A stretch of DNA of 64,000 nucleotides, taken from a virus. Both the position numbers and the translations under genes were made by a program. Positions 13,262-20,783 of this stretch are shown piece after piece (the stretch's first letter is position 1; the number at the start of each line of letters is the position of its first letter). The stretch spans positions 1 through 64,000 of the IMG/VR virus record IMGVR_UViG_3300033149_006357; one strand, given 5' to 3'. The notes beneath the pieces are model-generated. The model saw nothing but the letters and a program-made list of their open reading frames with translations. It made no database searches and was not told the DNA's origin.

Positions 13262-13885
13262 ATGTATGCACTTGCAGATTCTGAATCTACCCTGGAGGCG
13301 ATGGTAAGCGGTGAATGGGAAGATAAGGGGGTGTTCTTTGTCGCCAACGTCTTCCCAGAAGACCCAGACGGGCATGTGCATCAGCACATTATGGGCATCG
13401 CCCTGGGCGCTAAGTTTTTGTTCTCCCAATGGTGTTATCGAGAGCAGCACCCGCACCGCGCGAGCGACCGGTGCTTGTGCATCGGTTCAGGGGCGACTCA
13501 CGCGCGACTTCTTATCGATCGCGGTCACCTCACGCAGGCAATCGCGCTTGTCATCCGGCACCTCAACGAGGTGAACCTGGAAGATTGCTACAATCCCTAC
13601 GATGAGTTCAGCCCGTGCTCGAATTGCGGCTTGTATACGTCCACGCCGCACAAATGCAATGGATGCGGGGATTACTTTTGTGACAATTGCATGGAAGGCG
13701 ACTATTGCCTGACATGCATAGAATATGTCTGCCCGGAATGCGGGATATACGATCCGAACACGTGCATATTGTGCGGCCAAACGCACTGCACATGCGGATA
13801 CAGCGAGTGCGTGTGCTCGGCCCGTTTTCCGGATTACGAAATGATGGTGGAGGTCTTGAAAGATCATGGCATTGAGATACATTGA
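13262..13885 (+). CDS. E2-like conjugating protein fused to zinc-rich RING-like tail
   Basis: Start at 13262 behind GAGG. Residues 20-117 follow the pattern of bacterial and phage E2/UBC-like domains: beta strands (GVFFVANVFPED), an HPH motif at 63-65, CLCIG at 71-75 with C73 as the likely active-site cysteine, and a helix ending in LNEVNLEDCYNPYDEF (101-116). Residues 119-185 hold 16 Cys in pairs: C119-x2-C122, C132-x2-C135, C140-x2-C143, C149-x2-C152, C157-x2-C160, C168-x2-C171, then CTC and CVC. This is a binuclear treble-clef or RING-like array as used by E3 ligases. So one chain may join E2 and E3 functions. The C-terminal 20 residues overlap the JAB gene start. Confidence 0.6.
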   Translation: MYALADSESTLEAMVSGEWEDKGVFFVANVFPEDPDGHVHQHIMGIALGAKFLFSQWCYREQHPHRASDRCLCIGSGATHARLLIDRGHLTQAIALVIRHLNEVNLEDCYNPYDEFSPCSNCGLYTSTPHKCNGCGDYFCDNCMEGDYCLTCIEYVCPECGIYDPNTCILCGQTHCTCGYSECVCSARFPDYEMMVEVLKDHGIEIH

Positions 13886-14522
13886 GGAAGCAGCGCCGAC
13901 AAAATTGATCGTCACCGATAATGTAGCACACAAGATCGCGGTGCTCATGGCATCCGAGCCGAACGTGGAAATCGGCGGCGCTGGATACGTGGAAGGCAAC
14001 GAATGGACGCGCATCTGGTGCGGTACTACAGAGGCCAGCGTCGGCGAACACGAGATGTCCGCCGAGTCATTGGCCAACATCACGATGGAAGCCCTGAAGG
14101 CCGGATTGAAGCCCGCAGGGCTCAGATTGTACTGGCATACACATGGCGTCCATGGATTTGCCCCATCGTTTTCGCAGGTGGATTGGGACACAATCTATAA
14201 GCAAGCATCCCACGGGCTAAGGATCGTCAACGTCGTGTTTGGGGGTCTCACCAAATATGATGCGGTCGAGGCATGGAAAATCACGCCCGCAAGATATGTG
14301 GTGCGCAATGTAGAACTAGAATGGAGGCTGAGAGATGATAAGGGTTATTGGGATTGGGCATCTCGGTTCCTGGACGGCACTGGCATTAGAAAGAAGAGGA
14401 TGCCAGGTGTCAGTCTGGGATATGGACACGGTGGAGCCGCGCAATCTCCCGGTGTCCCCGTACACAAAGGACCAGGTTGGCCTTTTGAAGATAGAGGCGA
14501 TTGGTCAGCTTGGGACCTTTGA
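13866..14522 (+). CDS. JAB/MPN-domain (JAMM) metallopeptidase
   Basis: A JAMM-type isopeptidase-like domain, expected to trim or remove the ubiquitin-like modifier. E35 in VEIGGAGYVEG matches the catalytic Glu; H91-T-H93 and S103-x2-D106 in HTHGVHGFAPSFSQVD match the zinc site, with a spacing two residues longer than the usual HxH-x10-D. The domain ends near residue 156. The last 62 residues (from about 157) are encoded by bases that also code the start of the E1-like gene in another frame, and look low-complexity, so they may be a read-through tail rather than conserved sequence. Starts within the last codons of the E2-like gene. Confidence 0.75.
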   Translation: MALRYIEEAAPTKLIVTDNVAHKIAVLMASEPNVEIGGAGYVEGNEWTRIWCGTTEASVGEHEMSAESLANITMEALKAGLKPAGLRLYWHTHGVHGFAPSFSQVDWDTIYKQASHGLRIVNVVFGGLTKYDAVEAWKITPARYVVRNVELEWRLRDDKGYWDWASRFLDGTGIRKKRMPGVSLGYGHGGAAQSPGVPVHKGPGWPFEDRGDWSAWDL

Positions 14523-14874
14523 GACCAATGGGATGTGGATGGGAAACCCGCTGGACGGGATCGTGATATGCGCCGTCGATAACAACACGACCAGACAGCG
14601 CATCCGGGAGGCCACGGATGGGATCTTCATCGACGTGAGGTCTGCAGGAAAGTTTTGCGAGGTCTTCTGTCTGGATGGATCCCCAGAAAAAGAGGCCAGA
14701 TGGGATGCGTCATTCAGTGGCGTAATGGCGAGCGACGGGTGCGGGTCGTTCGCGTCTTCTGGCCTGTGGGTCGCATCCGTTGTGGCGGACATGATAGACG
14801 ACATCCAGGAAGGGAAAAGTGTACCCGCCCATATCATGAGAACAGGATACGGAGTGATCCAATGGAAGCCTTGA
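14335..14874 (+). CDS. ThiF/E1-like adenylyltransferase
   Basis: A Rossmann-type E1/ThiF/MoeB domain: G6-I-G8-H-L-G11 nucleotide loop, then D29-M-D31-T-V-E34-P-R-N37-L38, then K52 in the GLLKIEAI segment. The usual RQ after the N-L motif is replaced by PV. A possible catalytic Cys lies in SDGCGSFAS (near 136-143). At 179 residues it is a minimal form. The start sits behind GGAGG and overlaps the JAB frame by 188 bases. Its expected job is to adenylate the C-terminus of the small beta-grasp protein and hand it to the E2-like protein. Sulfur transfer (ThiF-like) is the alternative, but the JAB and E2 genes favour conjugation. Confidence 0.8.
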   Translation: MIRVIGIGHLGSWTALALERRGCQVSVWDMDTVEPRNLPVSPYTKDQVGLLKIEAIGQLGTFETNGMWMGNPLDGIVICAVDNNTTRQRIREATDGIFIDVRSAGKFCEVFCLDGSPEKEARWDASFSGVMASDGCGSFASSGLWVASVVADMIDDIQEGKSVPAHIMRTGYGVIQWKP

Positions 14875-14945
14875 TCATACTGATCGGAATTGGAGTGTGG
14901 ATTATCGGGTTGGCGATCATACACGAGGTGTTCGATGAACGTTAG
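14862..14945 (+). CDS. 27-aa membrane peptide
   Basis: Overlaps the end of the E1-like gene (start 14862) and the start of the next gene (14935). Almost entirely hydrophobic (MEALIILIGIGVWIIGLAII). Tight overlaps on both sides support translation; role unknown. Confidence 0.4.
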   Translation: MEALIILIGIGVWIIGLAIIHEVFDER

Positions 14946-15186
14946 AATCGCTTTCATGGAGAAGGAAAGCGCCGTCGAATTCGGTCCGGATGACGAGATT
15001 GACAGATCGCAGATCCGGGTACACGCGTCCATATTTCTCGGACATCTGAGCAGTCTCGACATCCCGCGCAAGTTTCACGGGTCGTTTCGGCTTCAGGAAT
15101 GGAAGGACCACTTCCAGGAAAGAGCCGGATACGACCCATATCCCGATGCCGACGGCGACGAGATGTGCTTTTTCGCTCTGACATAG
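14935..15186 (+). CDS. hypothetical acidic protein (83 aa)
   Basis: Start ATG at 14935 overlaps the membrane peptide stop, with GAGGTG upstream. Acidic (DEIDRSQIRVHASIFLGHLS; DPYPDADGDEMCFFALT). No recognised domain. Confidence 0.5.
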   Translation: MNVRIAFMEKESAVEFGPDDEIDRSQIRVHASIFLGHLSSLDIPRKFHGSFRLQEWKDHFQERAGYDPYPDADGDEMCFFALT

Positions 15187-15194
15187 GAGGCAGG

Positions 15195-15416
15195 ATGTAC
15201 AGGCCATTGATTGTGCTCGATCGTGGCAAGCTGATTGCATACGACATCCGCGATGGGAAAAAGGTCGTCCCGGTGCCGGAGCAGATGCAGTGGATGAAAT
15301 TGCTATGCTTTCCCAAAGCATTCTGTCCCGCGCACCTGGATTGGGACGGAGACCTACCGAGGGCGGTGTGGGTTATCAGTGAGCTTCACGGTCTCGGAAG
15401 AAGGCTGTGTAGATGA
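15195..15416 (+). CDS. hypothetical protein (73 aa)
   Basis: ATG behind AGGAGGCAGG. Short beta-strand rich N-terminus (MYRPLIVLDRGKLIAYDIRD), Cys at two places (LLCFPKAFC). ATGA overlap with the next gene. Confidence 0.5.
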   Translation: MYRPLIVLDRGKLIAYDIRDGKKVVPVPEQMQWMKLLCFPKAFCPAHLDWDGDLPRAVWVISELHGLGRRLCR

Positions 15417-15607
15417 ACACGTTTATCGTAGATGGAAAGGAGTACGGGGTCAAGGATGGAAAGTGTGTTCACGGAGAAGGGGACGAGATACAATCCGTGA
15501 GACACACCGGATACGGGATGTTCATTCTTGTGAACAACGCATGGTATCAAGTGCTCAGATATTATAACGGGATAGCATGCAAAAGAGTGGATTCAAAACG
15601 CAACTGA
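15413..15607 (+). CDS. hypothetical protein (64 aa), last gene of this unit
   Basis: ATGA overlap upstream, terminator downstream (15612). Small beta-rich protein (MNTFIVDGKEYGVKDGKCVH; YGMFILVNNAWYQVLRYYNG). No family recognised. Confidence 0.5.
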   Translation: MNTFIVDGKEYGVKDGKCVHGEGDEIQSVRHTGYGMFILVNNAWYQVLRYYNGIACKRVDSKRN

Positions 15608-15611
15608 CCAG

Positions 15612-15642
15612 GATGGGGGCGATTCGCCCCCATCATTTTTTT
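15612..15642 (+). terminator. intrinsic terminator
   Basis: GATGGGGGC (15612-15620) pairs with GCCCCCATC (15626-15634) around a five-base loop, followed by ATTTTTTT. A strong rho-independent terminator that separates the ubiquitin-like/small-gene block from the DNA-metabolism genes. Confidence 0.9.
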
Positions 15643-15691
15643 ATCGTCCATGCAAACCGGACGCAGAAACGCAGACTATCGGAGATGTAAG

Positions 15692-16747
15692 ATGATATTG
15701 GTAACAGGAGACTGGCACATCAGGGACAAAGAAGGGCTGGATGCACTTGACCGAGTTATCCAAGTGGCGTATAATAGACGGCCCGACCTGGTTGCGGTAT
15801 GTGGGGATGTGTTCCACTCATCGCGGCCGGGCAGCGAGATGGAGAAAGAGGTAGCCAGGCGATTGAAAGAGCTGTCGAAAATGTGCCCCGTGGTTGGCGT
15901 GAGCGGCAACCATGATTCTACATCGAGAGCCGCCGCGACGGACACGATGGATATCCTCTCGCCCTCCATATCCATCGCATCGGCCCCGAGGATAGTACAG
16001 GCCAGGGGATACTATATCGTCTGCATCCCCTGGCTGAGACCGAATCAAATCCTCGCAAACGAGCCCCGCCTGCAGCGCAACGCTGCAAACGCAAAGCTTG
16101 CATCTACTGTCGAGGCTATGGTAACAGGATATCTCACGGATGCCCCGGATGGCGCAGTAAAAGTGCTCATAGCACATTGTACCACCCTCGGAGCGGATTA
16201 TGGCGGGTACATCCCGACATCCCTTGGCGGGGAGCTGATCTGGAACACAGATTGGTTCTCCGGCTACGATGTCGTTTGTCTCGGACACATCCACAAAGCA
16301 CAGATCGTAGCGCCAAATGCCGCGTACTGCGGCAGCACCTATCGCAATACCATCGCCGAGAGGGATGTGCCAAAAGGCGTCTACATATGGGATGGCAAGT
16401 GGGAATGGGAGCCGATCTGGGCGCGCCCGATGTACCTGGTAGAAGGGACGCCAGATGAGGTCGAGATTCAGGTCGCTACGCTACCAGATGGCGCAGACGT
16501 GCAGGTCAGGGTACAACTGCAGCCACATGACGACTGGTACGGGATGGATGGGTCCAGGTTCCACAAGTTCCAGGTTCACCAGGTCATCGAGCGGGAGGGC
16601 CGGCCGTTCGCGCAAGATCCCTGGCAATCGATGAGCGTGCCAGAGGCGCTGAGGAGGTACTTTGAGATCATCGGAAAGGAGGAAAGCGAGATCGACCTAC
16701 TTATGTCCGCATTCGCAAAACTGGAGGAGTCCAAAAATGGACAATAA
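15692..16747 (+). CDS. SbcD/Mre11-like metallophosphatase nuclease
   Basis: Calcineurin-type phosphoesterase with the SbcD/Mre11 order of metal motifs: GDWHIRD (N-terminus), VCGDVFHSS, VSGNHDST, LIAHCTTLG and LGHIHKAQ. It would be the nuclease subunit of an SbcCD-like complex that opens hairpin or blocked DNA ends. No SbcC/Rad50 ATPase gene was found in the window, so its partner may be elsewhere in the phage, supplied by the host, or absent. Start 15692 is chosen for the GGAGATG site; an upstream start at 15650 adds 14 residues of poor quality. Overlaps the next gene by 11 bases. Confidence 0.85.
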   Translation: MILVTGDWHIRDKEGLDALDRVIQVAYNRRPDLVAVCGDVFHSSRPGSEMEKEVARRLKELSKMCPVVGVSGNHDSTSRAAATDTMDILSPSISIASAPRIVQARGYYIVCIPWLRPNQILANEPRLQRNAANAKLASTVEAMVTGYLTDAPDGAVKVLIAHCTTLGADYGGYIPTSLGGELIWNTDWFSGYDVVCLGHIHKAQIVAPNAAYCGSTYRNTIAERDVPKGVYIWDGKWEWEPIWARPMYLVEGTPDEVEIQVATLPDGADVQVRVQLQPHDDWYGMDGSRFHKFQVHQVIEREGRPFAQDPWQSMSVPEALRRYFEIIGKEESEIDLLMSAFAKLEESKNGQ

Positions 16748-17210
16748 AAAGACATGTCCCGTATGTGGGTATCGGGGATACAAACGACATCGCGGGAAAT
16801 ATTGTCCCGAATGTGGCGCCCGGTTGTACATCTACAAGCCGAAAAAGAAAGACAAGCCTTCCGTGTGGGTGGCCGAGGAGAAAAATCTGGGCGAACTTGT
16901 GGATGCGCTGGAAAGATACATCGCATCGGAATACGTTATCCCAAGATTCAGGTTTTCAAATCGCCTGCCAGAACTCGCGATGGCACGCACGCTGTACGAA
17001 AAGTGCAATTTCAATCAGAGCCTGGCCCTGCTTGTCATACGCAGGTACTTCACAACAAGCAGGAAGATAATATGGTATAGACCCAAGTCGATGGCGCAAG
17101 TCCTGTGGGATAACTCGCAGGGCGGGTGCTTCAGCACCGCGCTATCGCTGGCAAAAATGGATCACGCAAACGTGATCCAGAATCTAGAACAAGTAAAGGA
17201 GATGATATGA
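16737..17210 (+). CDS. zinc-ribbon protein (157 aa)
   Basis: N-terminal zinc ribbon, CPVC at 7-10 and CPEC at 24-27, followed by a basic segment (YKPKKKDKPS) and a helical domain (LGELVDALERYIASEYVIPR; LALLVIRRYFTTSRKI). Lies between the nuclease and the sliding clamp, overlapping both, so it probably acts in replication or repair; the exact role is unknown. GGAGGAG precedes the start. Confidence 0.65.
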   Translation: MDNKKTCPVCGYRGYKRHRGKYCPECGARLYIYKPKKKDKPSVWVAEEKNLGELVDALERYIASEYVIPRFRFSNRLPELAMARTLYEKCNFNQSLALLVIRRYFTTSRKIIWYRPKSMAQVLWDNSQGGCFSTALSLAKMDHANVIQNLEQVKEMI

Positions 17211-18244
17211 TCAGGGTAGACGGATCGGATTTCAAAACGATCCTGAAGGCCGCAATCGCCGGCCTGAGCAGGCGCGCCGCCGGCGACGCATCCAAGGTCA
17301 GGCTGAGAGCGACGGACGACATCATCGAGGCAAATGGCATGGACTACGAGCTCTACATCAAGGCAAGGGCGATGTGCCGGACGCCCGGGGATTCGTTGAA
17401 CATACTTGTGCCGCCGGAGATCGTATACACGATCGGCGATGGCGAGACAACGCTGATGCTGGATGACACGACGCTCATCGTACAAAGCAATGGTACGGCA
17501 AGGTTCCCGACGGAAGCGCCGACAGACTACCCGGCCATCGAGGGCATCATCGGGCAGAACATCCCGCTTTCAAAGCAAGACCTCAAGCCGCTTATCGCGG
17601 CGGCAAAAACCAACTCCGGGATGCTGAGGGACAGATGCATCCATATCCGGTCGAAAGACGAAATGGTATACTTTGGCACGACATACTCAGCCGTAAGGTT
17701 TTGCATCGTTCAAAAAGAGTACAATAGCAATGTCCCCATATCGGCGATGTGCGAGATCGCTCTGATCAACAGGGCGATGGCGGCCATAAATGGCAACGTC
17801 GTCCTATCGGATGACGCATGCGCCGTTGTCTCGGACAGGGGGCTTGCCAGGTTTCCGACAAGCGACACGTCATCGATCATGCTGACAGAGAATGTGGCGG
17901 GCCTCCAACCGCAGTTTTACTGGTCTGCGCCGGATGACATGATCGACGCCCTGCAGATCGCGCACGAGATCGGAGCCCAAATCGCAGAGTTCTCGTACAA
18001 GGCCGGACAAGTCGAAATGGTATGCAGCGGGAATACATCGTATCACAGGGCGTTTCCGGCACAATCCGACGAGCCATTCGAGGGCATGGTCAGCGTAAAC
18101 GACCTGCTCATAGCCGTAAAACACGTCGGCGTAGACAAAATCGGCATGATCCCCAACACTTCCACGGAAGACACATTGTACAACTGGAAGATCGGAGGGG
18201 ATGACACATTTTTCTTGTTGTTACCTTTCAGGAGGAAAGCATGA
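17207..18244 (+). CDS. DNA sliding clamp (DNA polymerase beta-clamp-like)
   Basis: 345 residues, the size of a bacterial DnaN clamp subunit. It shows three repeats of the clamp fold: an opening block (FKTILKAAIAGLSRRAAG), a middle block (SKQDLKPLIAAAKTNSG; FGTTYSAVRFCI), and a last block (VNDLLIAVKHVGVDKIGM) ending in a hydrophobic LLLPFRRKA, as clamp C-termini do. Identity to any known clamp is low by eye, so the assignment rests on length, three-part layout and neighbours. It would tether a polymerase or repair enzyme to DNA; no polymerase gene is in the window. ATGA overlap upstream, four-base overlap downstream. Confidence 0.65.
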   Translation: MIRVDGSDFKTILKAAIAGLSRRAAGDASKVRLRATDDIIEANGMDYELYIKARAMCRTPGDSLNILVPPEIVYTIGDGETTLMLDDTTLIVQSNGTARFPTEAPTDYPAIEGIIGQNIPLSKQDLKPLIAAAKTNSGMLRDRCIHIRSKDEMVYFGTTYSAVRFCIVQKEYNSNVPISAMCEIALINRAMAAINGNVVLSDDACAVVSDRGLARFPTSDTSSIMLTENVAGLQPQFYWSAPDDMIDALQIAHEIGAQIAEFSYKAGQVEMVCSGNTSYHRAFPAQSDEPFEGMVSVNDLLIAVKHVGVDKIGMIPNTSTEDTLYNWKIGGDDTFFLLLPFRRKA

Positions 18245-19332
18245 GCACAGAAGGAAGAATCGTATCGCGTTCGCCAGTGCACGTCATCAGCCAGAATGAC
18301 GTGTGGATCAACACCGATCCGGCAGCCGGTGAGGTGTACGAGATCGAGCGACGAAAGATCAATAGCAGGTGGGTTCCAGTATACGCATTGTCAAAGCTCG
18401 CCCTTGACAAGCTTCTGGTGGCCGCCGGCATCAAGCAGAAAGAATCCGTGGTCGAAGAGCTCCGGCCAAACGTATGGAAGGCAAAGTTCGTCGGCGAATG
18501 GGAACAACCGGACGGCACGCAAATCGAGCTCGAGGCCACAAAGGTGATCGATCTGACCATCGGCGGGCCAAGATACACGGAGAGATACCAAAAAGAGGTC
18601 GACAACCTGCTATCGAAATACGCCGCAGATCGCGGCATCAACAGAAGGCAAGACGAAACGCGCGATCAATGGTTCGGGCGCGTCCGGTATCACCTGCACA
18701 AGCAGGATCCGGACATCCTGGACGAGATAGACTTTATCGCAGCCGAGGTCGCAAAACGCACCACGCAAAAGGCTGCCCAGTTCGGAGCCGAGCTCGCCGA
18801 GACCGGGGCGATCAACAGGGCCATCCGGACACTGCTCCAGATCGGGACATATACCAAAGAGTACCTGGATAACAACCCGATTACCGTTTACCGATCCCAG
18901 ATCGACTGGGAAGCGGCGAGAAACCTGCTCGGAGAGGAATACACAAAGTCCGTTATCGCGGGGATGGTGCAGCAAAACCTCGGCGTCGATAGCGTAGAGA
19001 TGCTGTCCCTCGATGCGCCAGAAGAGGAAGAACCATCCATCTGGGAGGCCACCATCCAGAAGGAGCAGGAACTGTCGATCAAGGCATACTATGCAGACAG
19101 GGACGATAAAGACCCGGACGAGATGACGCAAGCCCTGTTTGGCAAAAACGTGTCGGAGCTCACGGACGGGGAAGCGCGACTGACGCTGCTTGCCCTGGAT
19201 GAGCTGGAACACGATGCGTCTTCTGGGGGCGACAGGGTAGAGTTTTTCAATCATTTAAGGGGGGTTATTCGCAAATGCGCAGGCGAAAGAAGGATCCCGG
19301 ATAAGGAAGAACTATGGCAAATGAACTTCTAA
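18241..19332 (+). CDS. putative recombination-associated protein (363 aa)
   Basis: Begins in overlap with the clamp gene, behind AGGAGG. The segment AELAETGAINRAIRTLLQIG (near residues 181-200) resembles the A-x-T-x-A-x-x-R-A-L/I-R signature seen in ERF/Rad52/RecT-type single-strand annealing proteins and the nearby ITVYRSQIDW region fits that family loosely. The C-terminal half is acidic and helical. A role in annealing or recombination would suit the neighbouring nuclease and clamp. Uncertain: no clear family match. Confidence 0.45.
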   Translation: MSTEGRIVSRSPVHVISQNDVWINTDPAAGEVYEIERRKINSRWVPVYALSKLALDKLLVAAGIKQKESVVEELRPNVWKAKFVGEWEQPDGTQIELEATKVIDLTIGGPRYTERYQKEVDNLLSKYAADRGINRRQDETRDQWFGRVRYHLHKQDPDILDEIDFIAAEVAKRTTQKAAQFGAELAETGAINRAIRTLLQIGTYTKEYLDNNPITVYRSQIDWEAARNLLGEEYTKSVIAGMVQQNLGVDSVEMLSLDAPEEEEPSIWEATIQKEQELSIKAYYADRDDKDPDEMTQALFGKNVSELTDGEARLTLLALDELEHDASSGGDRVEFFNHLRGVIRKCAGERRIPDKEELWQMNF

Positions 19333-19961
19333 CGAAACAAGATCAACTTGAAAGGTTTAGAAGGCTGGACAGGGAGGCATCCGAAATGCTATCCCTGTCA
19401 AAACTCACGATGACAAAAGCCATCCTCGACCTCAACGCCATCCGCGAGGAAGCCCTGTTCCTTGCGGCCGAGTATAACACGTTTGAGGAATACCTACACG
19501 ATTTCACGGACTACAACGGCGTAAGCAGGGCGATGATCTTCAATCACCTCGCCACGGTCAGACTGGCGCTCGCATCTGGCATGACAGAGAATGAAATTAT
19601 ACAGTATGGTATTTATACCCTCAAACCGTTTTACGAAACGGGCGCTGGCAAACCGATCCAGGAATACGATCGGTGGACTGGCGAGATCAAAAAGATCGAC
19701 GATCGCCTGAACGTAGACAGCGATTATGGGGATTACGTGCGTGAGCACATCTCTCCCGGAGACCCGCCCGCCGTGGCGCGTGCTATCGTCCGCCAAAAGA
19801 TGGCACCGGCAAGATACTCATTCTTTCCGGTGTTTTCTGGGGAAAAAGTTACAGATGTAGAGTGGTATCTCGAAAGCGGCGATAAAACTCTTGGACACGG
19901 GCTCATGAGAGACATGGGCGGAGATGTCCTCAAAGAGTTTGTGCGGAGACTGGGGAAATGA
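19314..19961 (+). CDS. hypothetical DNA-binding-like protein (215 aa)
   Basis: A helical protein with a segment (TFEEYLHDFTDYNGVSRAMIFNHLATV) that looks like a helix-turn-helix or ParB-like reading helix region, followed by alternating helices. Overlaps both neighbours (18 and 4 bases). It might be a replication initiator or partition-type protein; the match is by pattern only. Confidence 0.5.
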   Translation: MANELLTKQDQLERFRRLDREASEMLSLSKLTMTKAILDLNAIREEALFLAAEYNTFEEYLHDFTDYNGVSRAMIFNHLATVRLALASGMTENEIIQYGIYTLKPFYETGAGKPIQEYDRWTGEIKKIDDRLNVDSDYGDYVREHISPGDPPAVARAIVRQKMAPARYSFFPVFSGEKVTDVEWYLESGDKTLGHGLMRDMGGDVLKEFVRRLGK

Positions 19962-20752
19962 TTTACCAGATGGATTGCAAGGATTATTTTGCCAGGCTCT
20001 GCGACGTGGATATCATCATCACGGATCCGCCATACAACCTGTCTACAGATGGCGCTAACTTTGACCTGCGCGGCAGAAAGCCCATCCAAAGGGACTTTGG
20101 GGATTGGGACAAGATGTACGACCCAGGGCCATTCATCGACATGGCGGCAAAGTCCCTGGCGGATGGGGGGTGGTTGATAATCTGGACGGGGGATCGGTTG
20201 TTTGGGAGATACCATGCACTGATCAAAGATCACCCAGATCTAAGCTATCGCACAACGCTCACATGGTGCAAGACAAACCCCGCCCCAAATGTAAGGCGCA
20301 GAAACTGGACGTATGCCTTTGAATGGGTCGCCGTCGCATCAAAGGGGAAACCAAACACGTTTCATTTCCTGTCAGATGCAGAAATGAAAAACTATATCGT
20401 TGGCACGACATGCAGTCATCACGAACGCGTGCATTGGCACAGCGTAGACGGGGAAATCGCGCTGTGCCAGAAAGGGTGTCACATCTGTAAGACCGGGGGC
20501 ATCCAGACCAGAAAGGCCCACCCCACGCAAAAACCAATGTACGTGTGGGAATGGATACTGCGCGTCATATCCGATCCCGGACAGACTGCGTATGATCCAT
20601 ACGCCGGCGTTGGGTCCAGCGGTGCCGCTGCGGAAAAATACGGATTGGAATGGGTTGGCACGGAGATCAATCCGGAATACGCTACCGTTGGGAACCTCTG
20701 GCTATCCAACATACAGCCTAGGACAGAGTACGCGCAAATCTCCTTGTTCTAA
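19958..20752 (+). CDS. DNA (N6-adenine/N4-cytosine) methyltransferase, beta type
   Basis: Complete SAM-dependent DNA methylase of 264 residues. The catalytic DPPY lies at about 24-27 and the SAM-binding DPYAGVGSSG near 211-220, so the motif order is that of the beta group. A zinc-like CQKGCHIC insertion sits in the middle. It modifies phage or host DNA in a sequence-specific way, perhaps to escape restriction; no cognate restriction enzyme gene is present. Last gene before the convergent hairpin. Confidence 0.9.
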   Translation: MIYQMDCKDYFARLCDVDIIITDPPYNLSTDGANFDLRGRKPIQRDFGDWDKMYDPGPFIDMAAKSLADGGWLIIWTGDRLFGRYHALIKDHPDLSYRTTLTWCKTNPAPNVRRRNWTYAFEWVAVASKGKPNTFHFLSDAEMKNYIVGTTCSHHERVHWHSVDGEIALCQKGCHICKTGGIQTRKAHPTQKPMYVWEWILRVISDPGQTAYDPYAGVGSSGAAAEKYGLEWVGTEINPEYATVGNLWLSNIQPRTEYAQISLF

Positions 20753-20753
20753 G

Positions 20754-20783
20754 ATACGGGGGAGGTCTAGGCCTCCCCCGTAT
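20754..20783. terminator. convergent hairpin between rightward and leftward blocks
   Basis: A perfect 12-bp stem, ATACGGGGGAGG pairing with CCTCCCCCGTAT, lies right after the methylase stop and overlaps the stop codon of the leftward gene at 20767. Poor T-tracts on both strands. It most likely acts as a bidirectional transcription barrier at the meeting point of the two operons. Confidence 0.75.
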
